Part shown: in pieces, positions 63,401 through 64,000 of the stretch
Layout of the letters: each line of letters begins with the position of its first letter
How positions within the stretch are numbered: the stretch's first letter is position 1
Source: Gordius sp. MW1
Taxonomy: Eukaryota; Nematomorpha; Gordioida; Gordea; Gordiidae
Direction: 5' to 3'
DNA length: 64,000 nucleotides
Assembly (NCBI GenBank): GCA_964036665.1
Contig: OZ038533.1
Span: 8,950,413 to 9,014,412, forward strand
The notes under the pieces: model-generated
Seen by the model: only the letters and a program-made list of their open reading frames with translations
Databases searched by the model: none
Told to the model about the DNA's origin: nothing
Translations under genes and position numbers: made by a program

Positions 63401-64000
63401 AAAATGATAGTTCTCGCAGCTTAAAACTTCTTTTCGGAAGTCAATCGAGGATAATAGGATTCTCAAATTGGCTTGCTTTTATATATTTTTTCATGCTCTT
63501 TCACATAGAATTGAAAAAAATAAATATTTTTACCTCAAAATTTTTCACATATTTTTCTTTGAACCGTATTCATCCGATGAAAGTTTTCGTTTTCAGACGT
63601 GGTTTCGATGATAAAAAGTAAAAATTTATCAGAATCAGAAAACTATTACTTTGAAATCATGATCGCATAGTGCATTTTTTAAAAATTAAGCACTCACGTT
63701 GCGATACAACAAACTAATCGCAACAATAAAACGTTGTCTTTTGTCAAAATGATAGTTCTCGCAGCTTAAAACCTCTTTTCGGAAGTCAATCGAGGATAAT
63801 AGGATTCTCAAATTGGCTTACTTTTATATATTTTTTCATGCTCTTTCATATAGAATCGAAAAAAATAAATATTTTTACCTCAAAATTTTTCACATATTTT
63901 TCTTTCAACCGTATGCATCCGATGAAAGTTGTCGTTTTCAGACGTGGTTTCGATGATAAAAAGTAAAAATTTATCAGAATCAGAAAACTATTACATCGAA
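60426..64000 (+). repeat. Subfamily B: next 15-mer unit, incomplete, then 690-bp dimers
   Basis: Starts: 60426, 60771, 61115, 61460, 61805, 62149, 62494, 62839, 63184, 63528, 63873 (cut by the window end). The first five match 55257-56980 at offset 5,168-5,169 bp. Then the order changes: tacatcg and gttatcagacatgg members alternate at 62149/62494 and 62839/63184, a dimer of about 690 bp. Start-tag variants ttttagctc (60771, 62149), ttttacttc (62494) and ttttgcctc (63184) are private to this stretch. The array is still intact at base 64000. Confidence 0.87.

Larger units (their letters stand above)
1..64000 (+). repeat. 345-bp tandem satellite array, about 187 monomers, fills the window
   Basis: Marking each copy by its ttttacctc start tag gives 187 starts, nearly all 342-347 bp apart; extremes are 310 and 348 bp and the mode is 345 bp. 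Every copy is in the same orientation and no foreign DNA separates any two. Base content of a consensus copy is about 31% G+C. The array continues past both window ends. Known satellites of this kind make up centromeric or pericentromeric heterochromatin, and 345 bp is close to two nucleosome repeats; both points are general knowledge and do not prove that this array is a centromere. No CDS, tRNA, rRNA, transposon or single-copy sequence was found anywhere in it. Confidence 0.98.

Noticed and set aside
1..64000. CRISPR-like pattern of conserved segments alternating with variable ones
   Set aside because: The unit is 345 bp, the variable part is homologous between copies and not unique spacers, and there is no cas-like gene or short direct repeat.
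1..64000. Transposon, retroelement, tRNA, rRNA, telomere repeat or viral insertion
   Set aside because: Every interval between successive start tags is accounted for by a monomer of 310-348 bp with recognisable sequence along its length, so no room is left for an insertion.
1..64000. Naming the host species or a known satellite family
   Set aside because: Several animal satellites have units near 350 bp, but I do not recognise this sequence, and length alone is not evidence.

Overview
The whole 64-kb window is one uninterrupted satellite-DNA array. A single AT-rich monomer with a modal length of 345 bp is repeated head to tail about 187 times: 186 complete copies plus a 128-bp partial copy at the right end. 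All copies point the same way. I see no unique sequence, gene, RNA gene, transposon, inversion or flanking boundary. The array runs off both ends of the window.

Organism: this is eukaryotic heterochromatin-type DNA, such as a centromere, pericentromere or large heterochromatic block. My hand count of one consensus monomer gives 106 G+C in 345 (about 31%) and 13 CpG, against about 8 expected from base composition. That lack of CpG decay argues against a heavily CpG-methylated genome (vertebrate or plant) and fits an invertebrate better, but this is inference. I do not recognise the satellite by name and cannot name the species.

Monomer coordinates here are p1 to p345, with p1 the first base of ttttacctc. 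The monomer has two domains. Nearly all fixed subfamily differences lie in p31-p155. The rest (p156-p345 plus p1-p30) is almost the same in every copy and carries a perfect 8-bp dyad, gttgcgat-N11-atcgcaac (p171-p197), and the palindrome ttttgtcaaaa (p212-p222).

Layout: 1-47,447 is subfamily A (tag atgatcccaag). 47,448-64,000 is mostly subfamily B (tags atgataaaaag, aatcagaaaac, and usually caaccgtatgcat), with A-tagged copies scattered near the join. Subfamily A is built from nested higher-order repeats (HORs): a 4-mer of about 1,381 bp (1-6.2 kb), a 9-mer of about 3.1 kb repeated twice (9.66-15.86 kb), a 4-mer/2-mer of 1,377/689 bp (16.9-20 kb), a 5-mer of about 1.73 kb (20-23.4 kb), a 3-mer of 1,030 bp (28.6-31.3 kb), a 4-mer of 1,381 bp repeated twice (33.0-35.8 kb), an 11-mer of 3,792 bp repeated twice and nearly identical (35.8-43.35 kb), and a 2-mer of 686 bp (44.7-46.1 kb). 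Subfamily B has a 7-mer (2,414 bp) nested in a 15-mer spacing (5,168 bp) from 55.3 kb onward. Fusion monomers, recurrent deletion alleles and one conversion-like patch record how the array was made.

Short open frames of 53-88 codons recur because of the repeat itself and are not annotated as genes.
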